Shown here: positions 1-9,765 of the stretch, piece by piece
Layout: each line of letters opens with the position of its first letter
Numbering within the stretch: the stretch's first letter is position 1
Source: Auanema rhodensis
Taxonomy: Eukaryota; Nematoda; Chromadorea; Rhabditida; Rhabditidae
Assembly: GCA_964057225.1 (NCBI GenBank)
Contig: OZ059899.1
Coordinates: 9,734,001-9,798,000, forward strand
Direction: 5' to 3'
DNA length: 64,000 nt
Program-made: the position numbers and the translations under genes
Notes under the pieces: generated by a model
Seen by the model: only the letters and a program-made list of their open reading frames with translations
Database searches by the model: none
What the model was told of the DNA's origin: nothing

Positions 1-3000
1 TATGAATTCTAAAACTTCTGTTTTATTGAATTTAGGATTTTCCTGTGGGTATTCGATGGACTGTGGAGGAAATCCATAATATGCTGTACTATTCTTTGTA
101 TAAAGGTTGTGATAGTCAGGCAGCTTGGATATAATTGCTAAATCTTGCTCTTGGTTGTTTCTAACAGTAGCATCAGCTTTTTGTTGTCGACTGACTTGCA
201 TGTCACGAGATATTTGTTCTTTTCCCGATTGTTGTTGGATCATGAATAACATGCCTTGAGCAGTTGCAATAATTTCAGATTGATTCATATTTCCACTGCG
301 TGCTAATATAGATGGATATAAGGCTCTGGCCAACTGTTCGATTGATGGAACTGTTTGTGTACCATCAAGAATTGTGGCTTGATATACTACTGCGTGAGCC
401 ATTCCTCGAAAGAAGTCTTCTATGGATGTTGTAGATTTCATCAACGATCTTTTTAACCGAGGAACTTCTATACGACGAGCTACTTGAGTGATAAGATCAT
501 CCAATTTCATGCTATTAATCACCTGTCTAGTAGCCAGTTTAATTTCCTCTATACCCATACATTGTAAAATCAAAAGATTGGGATCTTTGAAATTATTAGA
601 CTTTGCCCAGTTAGTTATGTGATCTTTTGTCAATCCTAAACTAACAATTGTGTCAATGAACAGTGGATTATCTATCGCGAATTGGAGCAAACTCTCATAA
701 GATGATGTAGCTGCATATCTCATATATTTTGCGTAAAACTTAGTGATAGATGCAGATCCAAAAATGAAAGTAGGTCTTAGAAATGGAAACGCATATGGTT
801 GGGATTTCGCATTAACAAAAAGATAATCATCACTGAAAGAGCGATGTTTTTGAGGTAATGCATTACGTTTATTTCTGCGTCTATCAGCATTAAGCAAAGT
901 ATTGGAAAGATCAAGCAAATTATAAACACGGGGATATGCTGTGAATCGGATAATTGCCTCAGAGGATGATTCAAAAACAGCGAATTCGAAACAAGATTGA
1001 ACGTGAGCGGATGTGGAATGATTTTGGAGAACAAAAGCGCTTTCAATAGAGTGAACTAGAAGAATATGATCACCCAACATGGCGGAGAAGGGGCCAAGTT
1101 TTTGATAGTGACAGACAACTGATGGGATAGGTGATTGCCAGATAACTGCACCTTCACCAGTTGCACAAAACCCTTCATTTCCTTTACAATTATCAGTATT
1201 TATAAATAAGTCTGATACAATGTGATCTTCTTTCAATCTAGTTATTATCCCTCGCTTCAATACAAATTGTTCAATTTCTACACATTCTTCAGTGGACCAA
1301 GAGCGAGTTGGATTATGCTCGTTTAATGGTGTTTCAAAAACTGAATGCTGTTGGGCATTCATGATTTTATCATTCCACATACGATTTCTATGTGCTCGAA
1401 CACAATCTTTCTTATCTACTGTTTCAATATGAGAGAATGTGGTGTTACGATCTCTCAAAAACATGAAATCTCTCACACAGCTTTTATACTTTTTCACATA
1501 GCATTTCCATGCTTCCCATGACTCTATCTCAGCCTTTGGTAGATATATTTCTACCTCAACACTGTGAGCCTTTTCAATTTCTGCCTTATGGCAGCCTGTG
1601 ACCACAGGAGGTGTTACTAATATACCCCCTTCAGATTGAGCGCAAATCTGATATTTTGCCGACCCAAAGGGAAGGCATGAGAGTGCCAATAAAGTCAGGC
1701 ACAACGTGACCGGTGGCATGAATGGGGTCGCTACGCTGTATACCCTTGAGTTACCATTCCCATTGGCTGATGGTCTTTGTCTTCTTGGGGAACTAGGCCT
1801 AGGGTTCCAAGACGAGCTATTGGCATTTCTGCCATTGGCAAATGGGCGGTTTCCCGGGTTAGGACGCCTATTCATATTCCCGTTCTGCGAGTTATTATTC
1901 TTATAACGTACGGCAGAAGGTCGCTCTCTCTCTCGCTCATAATCATTAGAGCCATTATTGTGCTGAGTCCAGTCATTATTTCTTTCATAATTTTCATAAT
2001 TTTTATAATTTTTATTATTATTATTATTCCTACTTCTTTCTCTTTCTTCACTAAAGCTTAATTTATGCTGTAAAGCATTTATGAGCTCCTTCAAGGTGCT
2101 AGTGTCTTCATTTCTTTTCGTGAAGCTATTTCGAACGCCTTCTTCAAACCTAGCTAATTTCTTAGCTTGTTCATAAGTGGCGAAGTTTTTAGTTAAAACC
2201 GCAATACCCAGTTCCTCTTTTAAACCATTTAAAAATGCCGTTTTCGACATTGGTTCCCGCTCGGGATCCATTGGTGACATTATGGTGCTTGCCATTCTCT
2301 CTAATTCCATACTAAAATCAAGAACAGATTTATCTCCTTGTTGTACTCGATGAATAAGCGCTATGGTGAAATTTTTATCTGTTTTAGGCGCTAAAAGCTC
2401 AGTGAGCTGATCCATCAAAACAATCCATGGGCCATTAGTTCTTATGCCACTAGGAATACTATTATACAAGGAGAGAGCTGTTTCATTTGATTCCAAAAGA
2501 AGAGGCAAAATTAATAGTCTCTCAGGTAAGCTTAGATTCATAACATTAAAAAATCTATTTAAAGATTCAACAAAAGAACGAAAGCTACGAGAGTCGTCAT
2601 ACCTGGGACAGAGATGGCAATTCAAAATAGTTGCCATATTTCTAGAGGGTGGAGCAACATTAGAATTAGGAGATGGAGAGGTAGGAGTCATTTTTCTTTC
2701 AAAAGCTTTAGTTATAGCAGCGGCCCACCGACTTGGTGATCTATTTCGTACTGTAGTAGGTGCCCGAGGTGTTTCCTCAGTGATGGCCTTTCTGCTTTTA
2801 CTTCTCGTTCTAATTGTTAAAGAAGAAGAGTGAGAAGAAGAAGAGGAATCACTTTCTTCTCTCAAAAATTCAAAAGGAGAGAGGTAGGTGGATGGAGTAT
2901 TTAAGTTTTTAGAATTAAATTCAAAAACTTGGCGTACCTCTGGTGATCCTTGTTCCTGATCTTTGTTTTCCTCGCTGATGTCCGAGTCCGACAGGGTGGA

Positions 3001-3012
3001 TGGTGAATACAG
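1..3012 (-). CDS. Gag-glycoprotein polyprotein of element A (3' end beyond window)
   Basis: The frame is open from 3012 to 1 (1,004 codons), bounded upstream by TAA at 3015-3013. It has a Ty3/gypsy-type capsid region (about 2580-2090) alignable with element B Gag (SLNRFFNVMNLSLPERL against RRLEGYFDALQVPMAERL), an Asn/Arg/Glu-rich tail (about 2040-1750), then a hydrophobic signal-peptide-like segment (VTLCLTLLALSCLPFGSA, about 1720-1660). A Cys-rich ectodomain follows, with a furin-like RRRNKR at 882-865 and further ectodomain to the edge. No zinc knuckle is seen. Start choice is unclear: the first in-frame ATG is at 2691-2689, though the frame is open about 320 bp further upstream without ATG. 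Translation may begin there, or upstream through splicing or a frameshift. The fusion of Gag and glycoprotein in one frame is directly visible. The glycoprotein family is not assigned. Confidence 0.75.
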   Translation of the reverse strand, partial: MYSPSTLSDSDISEENKDQEQGSPEVRQVFEFNSKNLNTPSTYLSPFEFLREESDSSSSSHSSSLTIRTRSKSRKAITEETPRAPTTVRNRSPSRWAAAITKAFERKMTPTSPSPNSNVAPPSRNMATILNCHLCPRYDDSRSFRSFVESLNRFFNVMNLSLPERLLILPLLLESNETALSLYNSIPSGIRTNGPWIVLMDQLTELLAPKTDKNFTIALIHRVQQGDKSVLDFSMELERMASTIMSPMDPEREPMSKTAFLNGLKEELGIAVLTKNFATYEQAKKLARFEEGVRNSFTKRNEDTSTLKELINALQHKLSFSEERERSRNNNNNKNYKNYENYERNNDWTQHNNGSNDYERERERPSAVRYKNNNSQNGNMNRRPNPGNRPFANGRNANSSSWNPRPSSPRRQRPSANGNGNSRVYSVATPFMPPVTLCLTLLALSCLPFGSAKYQICAQSEGGILVTPPVVTGCHKAEIEKAHSVEVEIYLPKAEIESWEAWKCYVKKYKSCVRDFMFLRDRNTTFSHIETVDKKDCVRAHRNRMWNDKIMNAQQHSVFETPLNEHNPTRSWSTEECVEIEQFVLKRGIITRLKEDHIVSDLFINTDNCKGNEGFCATGEGAVIWQSPIPSVVCHYQKLGPFSAMLGDHILLVHSIESAFVLQNHSTSAHVQSCFEFAVFESSSEAIIRFTAYPRVYNLLDLSNTLLNADRRRNKRNALPQKHRSFSDDYLFVNAKSQPYAFPFLRPTFIFGSASITKFYAKYMRYAATSSYESLLQFAIDNPLFIDTIVSLGLTKDHITNWAKSNNFKDPNLLILQCMGIEEIKLATRQVINSMKLDDLITQVARRIEVPRLKRSLMKSTTSIEDFFRGMAHAVVYQATILDGTQTVPSIEQLARALYPSILARSGNMNQSEIIATAQGMLFMIQQQSGKEQISRDMQVSRQQKADATVRNNQEQDLAIISKLPDYHNLYTKNSTAYYGFPPQSIEYPQENPKFNKTEVLEFI

Positions 3013-4100
3013 TTAGATGAATATAAGAGCGCGTACTGGAAGCAACTAGACTCCAGTAAAAACGTTTGTGACAATGGCGTCTGATGAAGGAGGATCGTTG
3101 AAGCTTCAAGCTCCGCCTCCAGCCATGTGTCACGACACCAGATGTTAGCGCTTATGGTAAACAACCATTGACCGTCTGTCGTGATATTTGAATATTATAA
3201 TCACTTATGTCAGCTTAGAGACAAATAAGGAATCACAGATGGTGCCTTAAGCCTGTTTGAAAACTTTTGAATTTTAACAGCTGTTATTGACTACACATAT
3301 CGAACAGCTGGTACGCGTGGGCCAACTATTTGAATGTGAGTAAGCTTAAAGTAAACAAAAATGTCTCATCTCGTATATTAAGTTCAATTTTATAAAGTTT
3401 ATTAAGATTTGTAGAAAGAATTTCAAAATAAATCTTAATTAAGATAATTTTTAATTTAATTTCAAAAGATTTAGAAGGTAATTTAAGATTGATATAGGAA
3501 TTTAAATTCAGTAATCTGTCAATAATATAGGAAAAAGGAAACGTTGGCAGACGTAGAGTGGACTTGGGTGGGTAGGAATTTAAATATTCTTATTATCTCT
3601 GAACTAATAAGAAAAGAGTTAACAGGAGTAGAACCCTGATGAACCCTTGGATGTGAATCAAAATCAAAAAATCGTAAATAAAATTATCCCAACAGCCTCC
3701 AGCTTCCAAACAACTCAGCTAAAAAGTGAGCTCTGTTGCCACACTGGACATTCACATCATAAAGTAATGAATCAAAATAGCACGCGCGTGCATAACAAAA
3801 AGGTAACGCTCGTCAAAACTATTGTCTGATAGTTTCCCCAAACGTCTCAGACACCTCCCAGTTTTCGTTGAGCGGAGGAGAAGTGGTAGCCAAAATAATT
3901 TTTGGGGAAATCATGGTGCACGGCTCGGTTACTCCTCACTGTTGGGTAATTAAGTCCAAAAGTCTCGTAAACTTGCTGTCAATAAATTAACAGTAAAGTA
4001 AGCAAGGCGGAACCTCCACGTTACATATTGTTTCTTCCCGTCTTTTCATGGTCGGAAGATATATGTACTTCTACCTTGTTCCTTAGGTAGGCAGACCCGA
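3013..4100 (-). other. Leader and U5-like non-coding region of element A
   Basis: No convincing coding sequence is present; short ORFs here show no family features. The stretch is AT-rich with several dyads: a perfect 12 bp palindrome GCACGCGCGTGC at 3780-3791, and arms TTTCCCCAAA (about 3833-3842) and TTTGGGGAAA (3901-3910) about 58 bp apart, which enclose a smaller ACCTCC/GGAGG pair. GCGGAACCTCCACGTT near 4011-4026 recurs in element B at about 14107. A primer-binding site could not be fixed. Confidence 0.45.
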
Positions 4101-4345
4101 ACGCCCCGATTTCCTTATTAAGACAAATACTCAAAGAGAAAAGGATTCATTATCAGATAACAAGAAAATACAATATAAGAATTACATTAAGAAAGAATAT
4201 AAAGAGATATAATAAAGTATTAAATAGAGTATATATATAGATGATATAGAGATGAGACTCACATGACTATAAGACAACCTATCTGGGTTAGGCCAGAAGC
4301 AAGAGTGCCATGTGTGTTCCATGTTGTGGGCGGGGCTTGTTCAGG
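4100..4345 (-). promoter_or_regulatory. LTR-like promoter region of element A
   Basis: On the minus strand a TATA-type stretch (plus-strand TATATATAG, about 4230-4239) lies roughly 85 bp upstream of a segment around 4147 that aligns with the poly(A)-signal segment of element B (14215). The canonical AATAAA is not kept in A. Local similarity to B is estimated by eye at 60-65 percent. Only about 110 bp separate the TATA from element B's pol stop at 4352, so the U3 is very short, truncated, or shared with B as its 3' LTR. Confidence 0.45.
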
Positions 4346-4351
4346 CTCCCG

Positions 4352-6196
4352 CTATTTGAATAGCGCGCACATGTTTACCATGTGCTTGCAGATGTGACAA
4401 TACCTTATCGGCACATGATAAGGTTTTGCTGGCGTTGTAGGGGAATTATCTTCTAATCCCAATGCCAATTTAAGTGCTGAACTCCATTTCTTAATTGTGG
4501 GTGGCTCCTTCTTCCGTTCCTTATACAATTCTTTCCTTGCGTTTTCTTCTATTTCCTCTGATAGTTTTTGAAAAGCCTTGATCGTCTGGTTTTGTTCTCT
4601 AGACTCTGTTGTTGACGTTTCCTCTGTGATTCCTGGTATTGGTGCATCCTGATTTGGACTGATTTGTGAACTTTCCGCAAGTTCTATGTCTGTTTCCAAA
4701 GTATTTTCGTTGATATTTGTTGTCGACGGACTGTTTCGTGTAAATGGTTGTTCGTTTTGATAGAACGTTTCTTCTTCACTGTCCGAATCAGATAAATGAG
4801 TTCTGGTCATCAGTGTAATTTCTTCCGTTGGGTTGTCATCCGGAGGGAAAAATCTGATGTTATTTTTGTGAGCCTTCATCGTTTTTCCTTCACTATCTGC
4901 TAGCGTAACGTTATTTCCAATTATCTTCTTGATGATATATGGTCCATCGCTCGTCTTTTGCAATTTGTTCGTTGGTTTTGCTCGTTTGACCAATGCCCTG
5001 TCGTCTACGTAGATCTCTCTTTCTTCCGTTCTGTGTTTCTCGTCATATTTCTTTTTCATCCTTTCATTACTTAATTCAATTCTTTTCTGAATCTTCTCAT
5101 GTAGATCTGGGGCGTTCTTGATTGTGGCTTCTGGTGTTTCTAGGTCCTTATCCATTGGTAGACGAGCTGTTTGTCCAAATAGACAATCGTAGGGTGGTGT
5201 GCGAGTTGTGGCGTTTGGTAGTCGGTTGATCGTAAAGACAATTTTGGGTAAAATACTGTCCCAATTATCTTGATCGGCATTAACGTAAGAAGTTAATGCT
5301 TCTTCCAGCGTTCTATGTAGTCGTTCTACTTGACCATTTGCGTTCTTGTAGTATGGCATAGTAGTGTGATGTTCCGATCCAAGGTTATCGCACATGCTTT
5401 TGAATTCGTGTGAGACAAAGTTTGATCCATTGTCTGTGATGATTTTCTTTGGGGGTCCGAAGACATAGAATAAGTGTGTCATAATAGCTGATACTATTTC
5501 TTCTGATGTCTGACGAATTAATGGTATCGCTATAATCCATTTGAAAAATGCGTCCTGTATAGATAAAATGTATCTATTATCCTTTGCAGTTCTAGGTAAT
5601 GGTCCTAGTATGTCCATGTGAACTCGTTCCCATGGATGTGTCACTGTTGGGAAGTTTCTCATTGGTTCGACTGTGGCTTCATGTGGGTTATTTTTCCTCT
5701 TTGCACAGTCGAGACATCTGTTCACATATCTTGTGATATCATCCTGTATTCCTGTCCAAGTGTACCGTCGCAAAATGGAGTCTTGAGTCTTATTGATTCC
5801 AAGATGTGCTCCGAGAATGGGGTCTTTGTGAAATTTCTCGATAATTGGTGTGGTAATTGATGAGTCACTTGGCAGAATAGCTCGTGGAGTTTGTAGAGCT
5901 GATTTGGGTTTAGCGTATAGAACATCATTCAAAACAATGTATCTATCCGTTAGTTGTGTCCCAGCGTTGTTATTTGACAGCTTCTCTTTAGTTTCTTTGA
6001 TCCATTCTGTGTCGTTTTGAATGGTCCTTAGGTCTGTTACTGTTGAGATTGTCGAAACTTGATGGGATGTTGTCTTTATTGTCGGCTTCTTTTTCCTTTC
6101 TTTTGCTTCGTTAATTTCGTCCTCAAAGTACCTTGATAAAGCGTCGCAAACGCTATTAAGGCGTCCTGGGCGATAGATAATTTCAATGTCATACTC
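4352..6196 (-). pseudogene. Integrase and pol C-terminus of element B
   Basis: The first ATG of the longest clean ORF is at 5932, but the frame is open from directly after the TAA at 6199-6197, so this is the downstream half of one pol frame rather than a gene with its own start. The upstream 90 codons give the RNase H to integrase connection (YRPGR, then DALSR). From 5932 follow the zinc-binding His/Cys module (H in GAHLG, C-x2-C in CLDC), the catalytic core (D in HMDILGP, D in ITDNGSNF, E in NGQVERLHR), and a GPYI module about residue 325. The last 150 residues are acidic and low in complexity. All three catalytic acidic residues are present. Confidence 0.88.
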
Positions 6197-7195
6197 TTAG
6201 AGTACTATTTGAAATTTGGCTAATCTTCCAATAAGATCTTTCCTCGTCATAAGACTGGTTAAAGGTCTATGATCGGTAATAATTTTGATCGGTGCCCCTA
6301 GGATGTAGGTACGAAATTGGTGAACCGCAAAGGTTAGAGCTAAGGCTTCAATCTCAATGGGGGGATAGTTCCTTTCTGCTCTGTTCAGTTTACGGCTAGC
6401 GAAAGCTATTGGGTGCAGTGGTTCTCGATCGTCCGCGGATTGCAATAAAACTGCTCCTACTGCAATAATGCTTCCGTCGCTTTCGACTACATATGGCCGT
6501 TTTGCTCTAGGCGCTTGGAGGACTGGTGTTTCGCAAAGTGCTTTCTTTAGGTGTTGAAAAGATTTTTCTTCTTTGTCTCCCCATGTGAAGGTTTTATCCT
6601 TTTTTGTGAGGTCATAAAGTGGTGATGCAATGCCTGCGGCATTCCTAATGAATCTCCGGAAGTAGTTTACAACTCCCATGAATGCTCGAACTCCTGTGAT
6701 TGATTTTGGTCTTGGATAATCTTGGATTGCTTTTACTTTCTGAGGGTCTGGTTTTATTCCTTCGTGTCCAACAATGAATCCTAGGAATTTGACTTCTTGT
6801 TGTCCAAAGGTACATTTCTTAAGCTTGATTTTTAATCCTAGCTCTGCTGATGCGTTCAGTACTTCGTCGATATCTTGTAAATGTTTTGTCGTTGATTCCG
6901 ATATGAGAAGTAGATCGTCGAGATAGACGAAGAGCTTGCATCGTACGTGTTGTTGTAAATATCGTACAGCATTTTGGAATGTGTGTGGAGCTCCGCAGAG
7001 TCCCATCGGCATTCTGCAGTATTGATAAGTTCCGCTCGTAGTAGTGAATGCGGTGAGGTGTCTATCTTCTGATCTAAGAGGGATTTGAAAGAATCCAGAT
7101 ACTAGATCAAAGTTACTGAAGATACGTGCTCCGGCTGCTAGGTCCAAGATATCTTGATGATCTTGACTGGTCCTTTGAAAAGTCCAATATTGCAA
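6197..7195 (-). pseudogene. Reverse transcriptase palm/thumb and RNase H of element B
   Basis: The ORF of 332 codons opens directly in the RT palm: motif A region FSNFDLVSGFFQIPL, MGLCGAPHTFQ, and the catalytic YLDD (in FVYLDDLLL). The RT connection and a gypsy-type RNase H follow (VESDGS, then PIEIEALAL and ITDHRPL). The RT fingers region with the usual KxDG and VDYR blocks is missing: the preceding ORF ends in the segment that should lead into it, and this ORF starts beyond it in another frame. That points to a deletion of a few hundred bp plus a frame change near 7190. The ORF ends in TAA at 6199-6197, after which the same frame continues into integrase, so this is a single nonsense change. 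Confidence 0.87.
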
Positions 7196-9765
7196 TCCTC
7201 GTTTATGAAAGCTTCCTTGTTTCTGAGCACTATTTTCTTTAACTGTTGTCTCTCTAGCTGAGTAAAGATGGTGTTTGTTACATCGAGGTCTTTTATAAAG
7301 TCCTCTGGGAAGTATGGTAGTTGATCTTGATTTGTCTGTACTACAATTGTGTCTGGAGAGATATTTGTAGCAAATATCTGAACTCCATATCCTGTTGGGG
7401 TGAAAGTTGTAGGCGCAAAACTCATTTTTCCTGCTCGTTGTGAGCTTCTAATAAAAGCTTGTTCGAATGAGGCGGGATCATTTACTTCCAAAGTTAGAGA
7501 TCTTGTTTCTCCGGGGTAAAATTGTTTAGTTTCCAGACTAACAACGTGTGTACTTGTGTGTTTTTCTGTCCATGCATTGTAGTTTTGCGCCAGAGGTACC
7601 GTGGTATCTCCAATCAGCAATGAATTTTGCAGAGGGCGTAAGGATGTGAGGATTCCTTCTCTGTTGAGTGCTTCAATAAAATCTATTCCAAGCAATATTG
7701 GTGCTGGGCAATGATTGTCAGAAGATATCAATATTTTGTGGTCAATTTCGGTCTTTCCAATTATTATTGGCAGTCTTGTATATCCTAGGAAGGAAAATCG
7801 AGACTTGTTTGCTACAACAGCTGTAGTTTTCTCAGCGACCATTTTTGCTGCCGGTAATTGATTGAAAGTGCTCTCTTTCATATATGAAATTGATGCACCT
7901 GTATCCCATAGTGCAGTAAAAACTTGGTTGTAAATTGATATGGGTACGAATGGTAATCGGGATCCCCCAATGTAGTTTATCTTTGATTCTTTAATAGCGT
8001 ACCTGGGCAGATAGGTTAGCAGATCGCTATCTGTTAATGGTGCATCGGGATCATAGCGTGAAAGTGGAGCATGGTAGTTGTCTTGTGTCGCTCTTCTTAA
8101 CGGCTGAAGTTCGGTCTCTTGGGCTGGATGTTCTCTTCTTTCTTCATCATCTTCTTCGATATAATTGATGGGAATTCTTGTGACACGTGCGTATATTTTG
8201 ATTCCGTAAATCAGCGCGGTGATGAGTCCTATTATCACGATGATTGCGCCGATTGTGGCAAGTGTTCTTAATAGCCAGGCCTTGAAAGTTTCTCCAATAA
8301 AAGTGAAGAAGCTGGAAATTCCTTCGTTTGCCGTGTTTCCGACGATGTCTCCCACTACGATAGGAATTGTTATGGCATTTTCAAGAATGTTGAGTGGATT
8401 CAGACTGATTCCTTTCTTGTTGTTAAATATAGGTTTCAATCTTCCTGGCAAAGTGGCTTGTAGAGAGGCTAGACTGGATCCGTATGAAATAGCGAGTTCA
8501 AACGGGAATGAAGATTCCGTGAGGTTGGCATATATGTTGGAGTTGTTGAATTTTATGTGATCGATTTTGATCGAAGTGAGTTCGTCCGCAAATGATAGGT
8601 TCGTCACATTTAATGTTGTGTTTTCCTTCATCCATTGGTCGTTTAATTTATATGGATCCGTTGTAGCCATCATGCAGTCGATTCGTCTGCCCATTGGTGA
8701 AATATCACGTGTTCCAGGTATTAAAAACAGTTCTCCATGATGTTCTGTATCTACTGGTGTTTCCATGTAACATGTTCCGTTTCTTTTGTGATCCGAGTAG
8801 ATTTTTGTTACGTGGATAGGTGTGCAAGGCATTACGTAGATAAGGTGTTCAGCAACGAATTTAGCTGATATATCCTGACGTCTAAGCATTGTGCGGATAC
8901 CAATAGTTGGGTTGATTTGTAGAATGGCCCACCACGTAAGGAGTTGTTTGTTTTGCATCCTACAGATGTCCTTTTTCGTTTTTTGAAACGCCTTCAAAAT
9001 TTCTTCTTCTAGTTGCGAGGTTGAATATTGTAGATGCGATTGTGTATCCAGTTGACGTAATTGTTCATCATATTTCTGGATGATATCATGTCTTGTACGA
9101 AGAAAATTAGCGTGTGCTTGCTGTCCTATGTGAGATTGGACTTCTCTTGCTTGTTGAGGTGTTGTGGCGGCTCGTTTGGTTGTTGTCCTTGGCTCTATCA
9201 CTGTTGAAGAGATTTGCGGAATTTCTGTTCGCGTTACAAGCTGTTTTGGTAAAGAAAATGGCGTTGTCGTAGCTTGATAGTAGTGATATCTTCTTGGAGT
9301 AGTTGTAGAGCTTGGTGATAATGTTCTGGGAGTGTGGAAAGGTTTGGGAGTAGTTCGAAAAGTTGTTGTTGTAGTCGCGTGCGTAGTAGAGCTTGTAGTG
9401 CTTGCGGAAGTCGTGGTAGTCGTAGTCGTTGTTGTTGAATACGTGAGGGAGTCGATTAATTCAAGATATGTTCGTTGAAATCTCTCGCTTTCTTCCTGTG
9501 AAATAGTTTTAGTCGTTGGTGTACCACGTGGCAGTCCAAAGTTCTGAGCTAGTCCTTTAAAGATGATTGCGTAATTAGGAAAAATAATCCTTGGACTAGT
9601 TGATTCCTCTTCCAATTTATTCCACTTTCTGCTCTCTTTTTCGCGTTCTTCTGTTGATATATGTAGCAGACGATTATGTGATGCTATATAGTCAATAAAG
9701 TTTAATACTTCGTCGATTTGTGTGTAAAACGAAGTGTCCATTCTAGGAGTTGTTCTTTTCGACAT
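7138..9765 (-). pseudogene. Glycoprotein C-terminal half fused to retropepsin and RT start, element B
   Basis: This 875-codon open frame has no internal stop. It begins inside the glycoprotein; the frame is open upstream to TAG at 9876-9874. A Thr/Ser-rich mucin-like stretch lies about residues 108-175, then an ectodomain with several N-x-T/S sites, then a strong membrane helix (about residues 498-525, TIGAIIVIIGLITALIYG). A short acidic cytoplasmic-like linker leads without a break into an aspartic protease (ALWDTGASISYM, about residues 612-625, and ILLGIDFI further on). The end corresponds to the start of RT and runs into the deletion near 7190. The in-frame join of a membrane-anchored glycoprotein to protease is read directly from the sequence. 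The mature cleavage sites are unknown. Confidence 0.8.

Larger units (their letters stand above)
1..4340 (-). mobile_element. Element A: Ty3/gypsy-like LTR element, 5' part only, cut by window edge
   Basis: Reading leftwards, this stretch shows an LTR-like promoter region (TATA near 4235), a non-coding leader of about 1.2 kb, and a long open frame encoding Gag followed by an envelope-like glycoprotein. Protease, RT and integrase are expected beyond position 1 and are not visible. Its Gag and glycoprotein align by eye along their length with those of element B to the right but are strongly diverged, so A is a separate family of the same clade. The visible coding part has no internal stop. The right boundary is uncertain: the LTR-like part meets the end of element B's pol within about 100 bp. 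Confidence 0.75.

Noticed and set aside
777..1046. 89-codon minus-strand ORF inside element A.
   Set aside because: It lies in another frame within the long Gag-glycoprotein frame, which is supported by homology to element B.
3300..3330. Candidate primer-binding site for element A (minus strand TGGCCCACGCG).
   Set aside because: The adjacent sequence does not end in CA as an LTR should, and element B has no matching site at the equivalent place.
3647..3829. 60-codon plus-strand ORF in the leader of element A.
   Set aside because: No family resemblance, AT-rich non-coding context, and a length expected by chance.
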